In this document: in pieces, positions 22,945-22,994 of the stretch
Numbering within the stretch: the stretch's first letter is position 1
How the letters are laid out: each line of letters starts with the position of its first letter
Source: Gemella haemolysans
GTDB taxonomy: Bacteria; Bacillota; Bacilli; Staphylococcales; Gemellaceae
DNA length: 22,994 nucleotides
NCBI RefSeq assembly: GCF_901873445.1
Contig: NZ_CABFLN010000025.1
Location: 1 to 22,994, forward strand
Reading direction: 5' to 3'
The notes under the pieces: generated by a model
The model's database searches: none
What the model was told of the DNA's origin: nothing
The model's input: the letters and a program-made list of their open reading frames with translations, nothing else
Translations under genes and position numbers: made by a program

Positions 22945-22984
22945 AAGGGTCATGAGCTTTAAGCTTATGATTCCTTTTTTTTTA
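22945..22984 (+). terminator. Orphan plus-strand terminator at the right edge
   Basis: AAGGGTCATGAGCTT and AAGCTTATGATTCCTT form a long stem with G-U pairs and a tiny loop, followed by nine T. No plus-strand gene lies upstream in the 22750-22945 gap, so it may end a small RNA or form part of a leader for a gene beyond the window. Confidence 0.65.
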
Positions 22985-22994
22985 AATAGATATT

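Overview
This is an AT-rich, low-GC Bacillota chromosome segment. Strong AGGAGG-type ribosome binding sites, TTGACA/TATAAT promoters, short operons and hairpin-plus-U terminators all point that way. The gene set (TrpXYZ-like ABC importer, LCP protein, PadR/HAAS/DUF4097 trio, RNase M5-KsgA, CodY-like boxes) fits the class Bacilli. A Gemella-like organism is my best guess from protein character, but this is not proven. No rRNA, tRNA, CRISPR array or prophage is visible.

Layout. Bases 1-1317 hold one end of an IS256-family element whose transposase runs off the left edge. Next, on the minus strand (1399-4569), is an ABC importer operon of the TrpX-TrpY-TrpZ type: binding protein, permease, ATPase. 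It is preceded by a leader of about 330 nt with a perfect promoter, an unannotated 18-codon leader peptide carrying one Trp codon, and seven RNA segments that can each pair with either neighbour, including two intrinsic terminators. I read this as a ribosome-controlled tandem attenuator, and it is the most interesting item here. A divergent MFS transporter (4997-6214) follows, with a cluster of GAAAAT palindromes over its promoter.

Bases 6326-10215 (minus) hold housekeeping operons: rnmV-rsmA-mazG-like, a small unknown protein, and mutM-yitT. A plus-strand LCP (LytR-CpsA-Psr) cell-wall ligase gene follows. Its asparagine/threonine-rich tail is cut by an in-frame TAA. It converges on a minus-strand PadR-HAAS-DUF4097 operon with a palindrome over its promoter. 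yigZ (plus) then converges on an azoreductase-like gene (minus).

Bases 15195-21575 carry the route from aspartate to threonine: aspartate kinase and homoserine dehydrogenase on the minus strand, then divergent thrC-thrB-asd on the plus strand. Together they cover all five steps. A CodY-like box with 14 of 15 matches lies upstream of the aspartate kinase promoter, and two weaker ones form a long inverted repeat between hom and thrC, suggesting control by amino-acid and GTP status. The window ends with a Gfo/Idh/MocA oxidoreductase (minus) and an orphan plus-strand terminator at the right edge.
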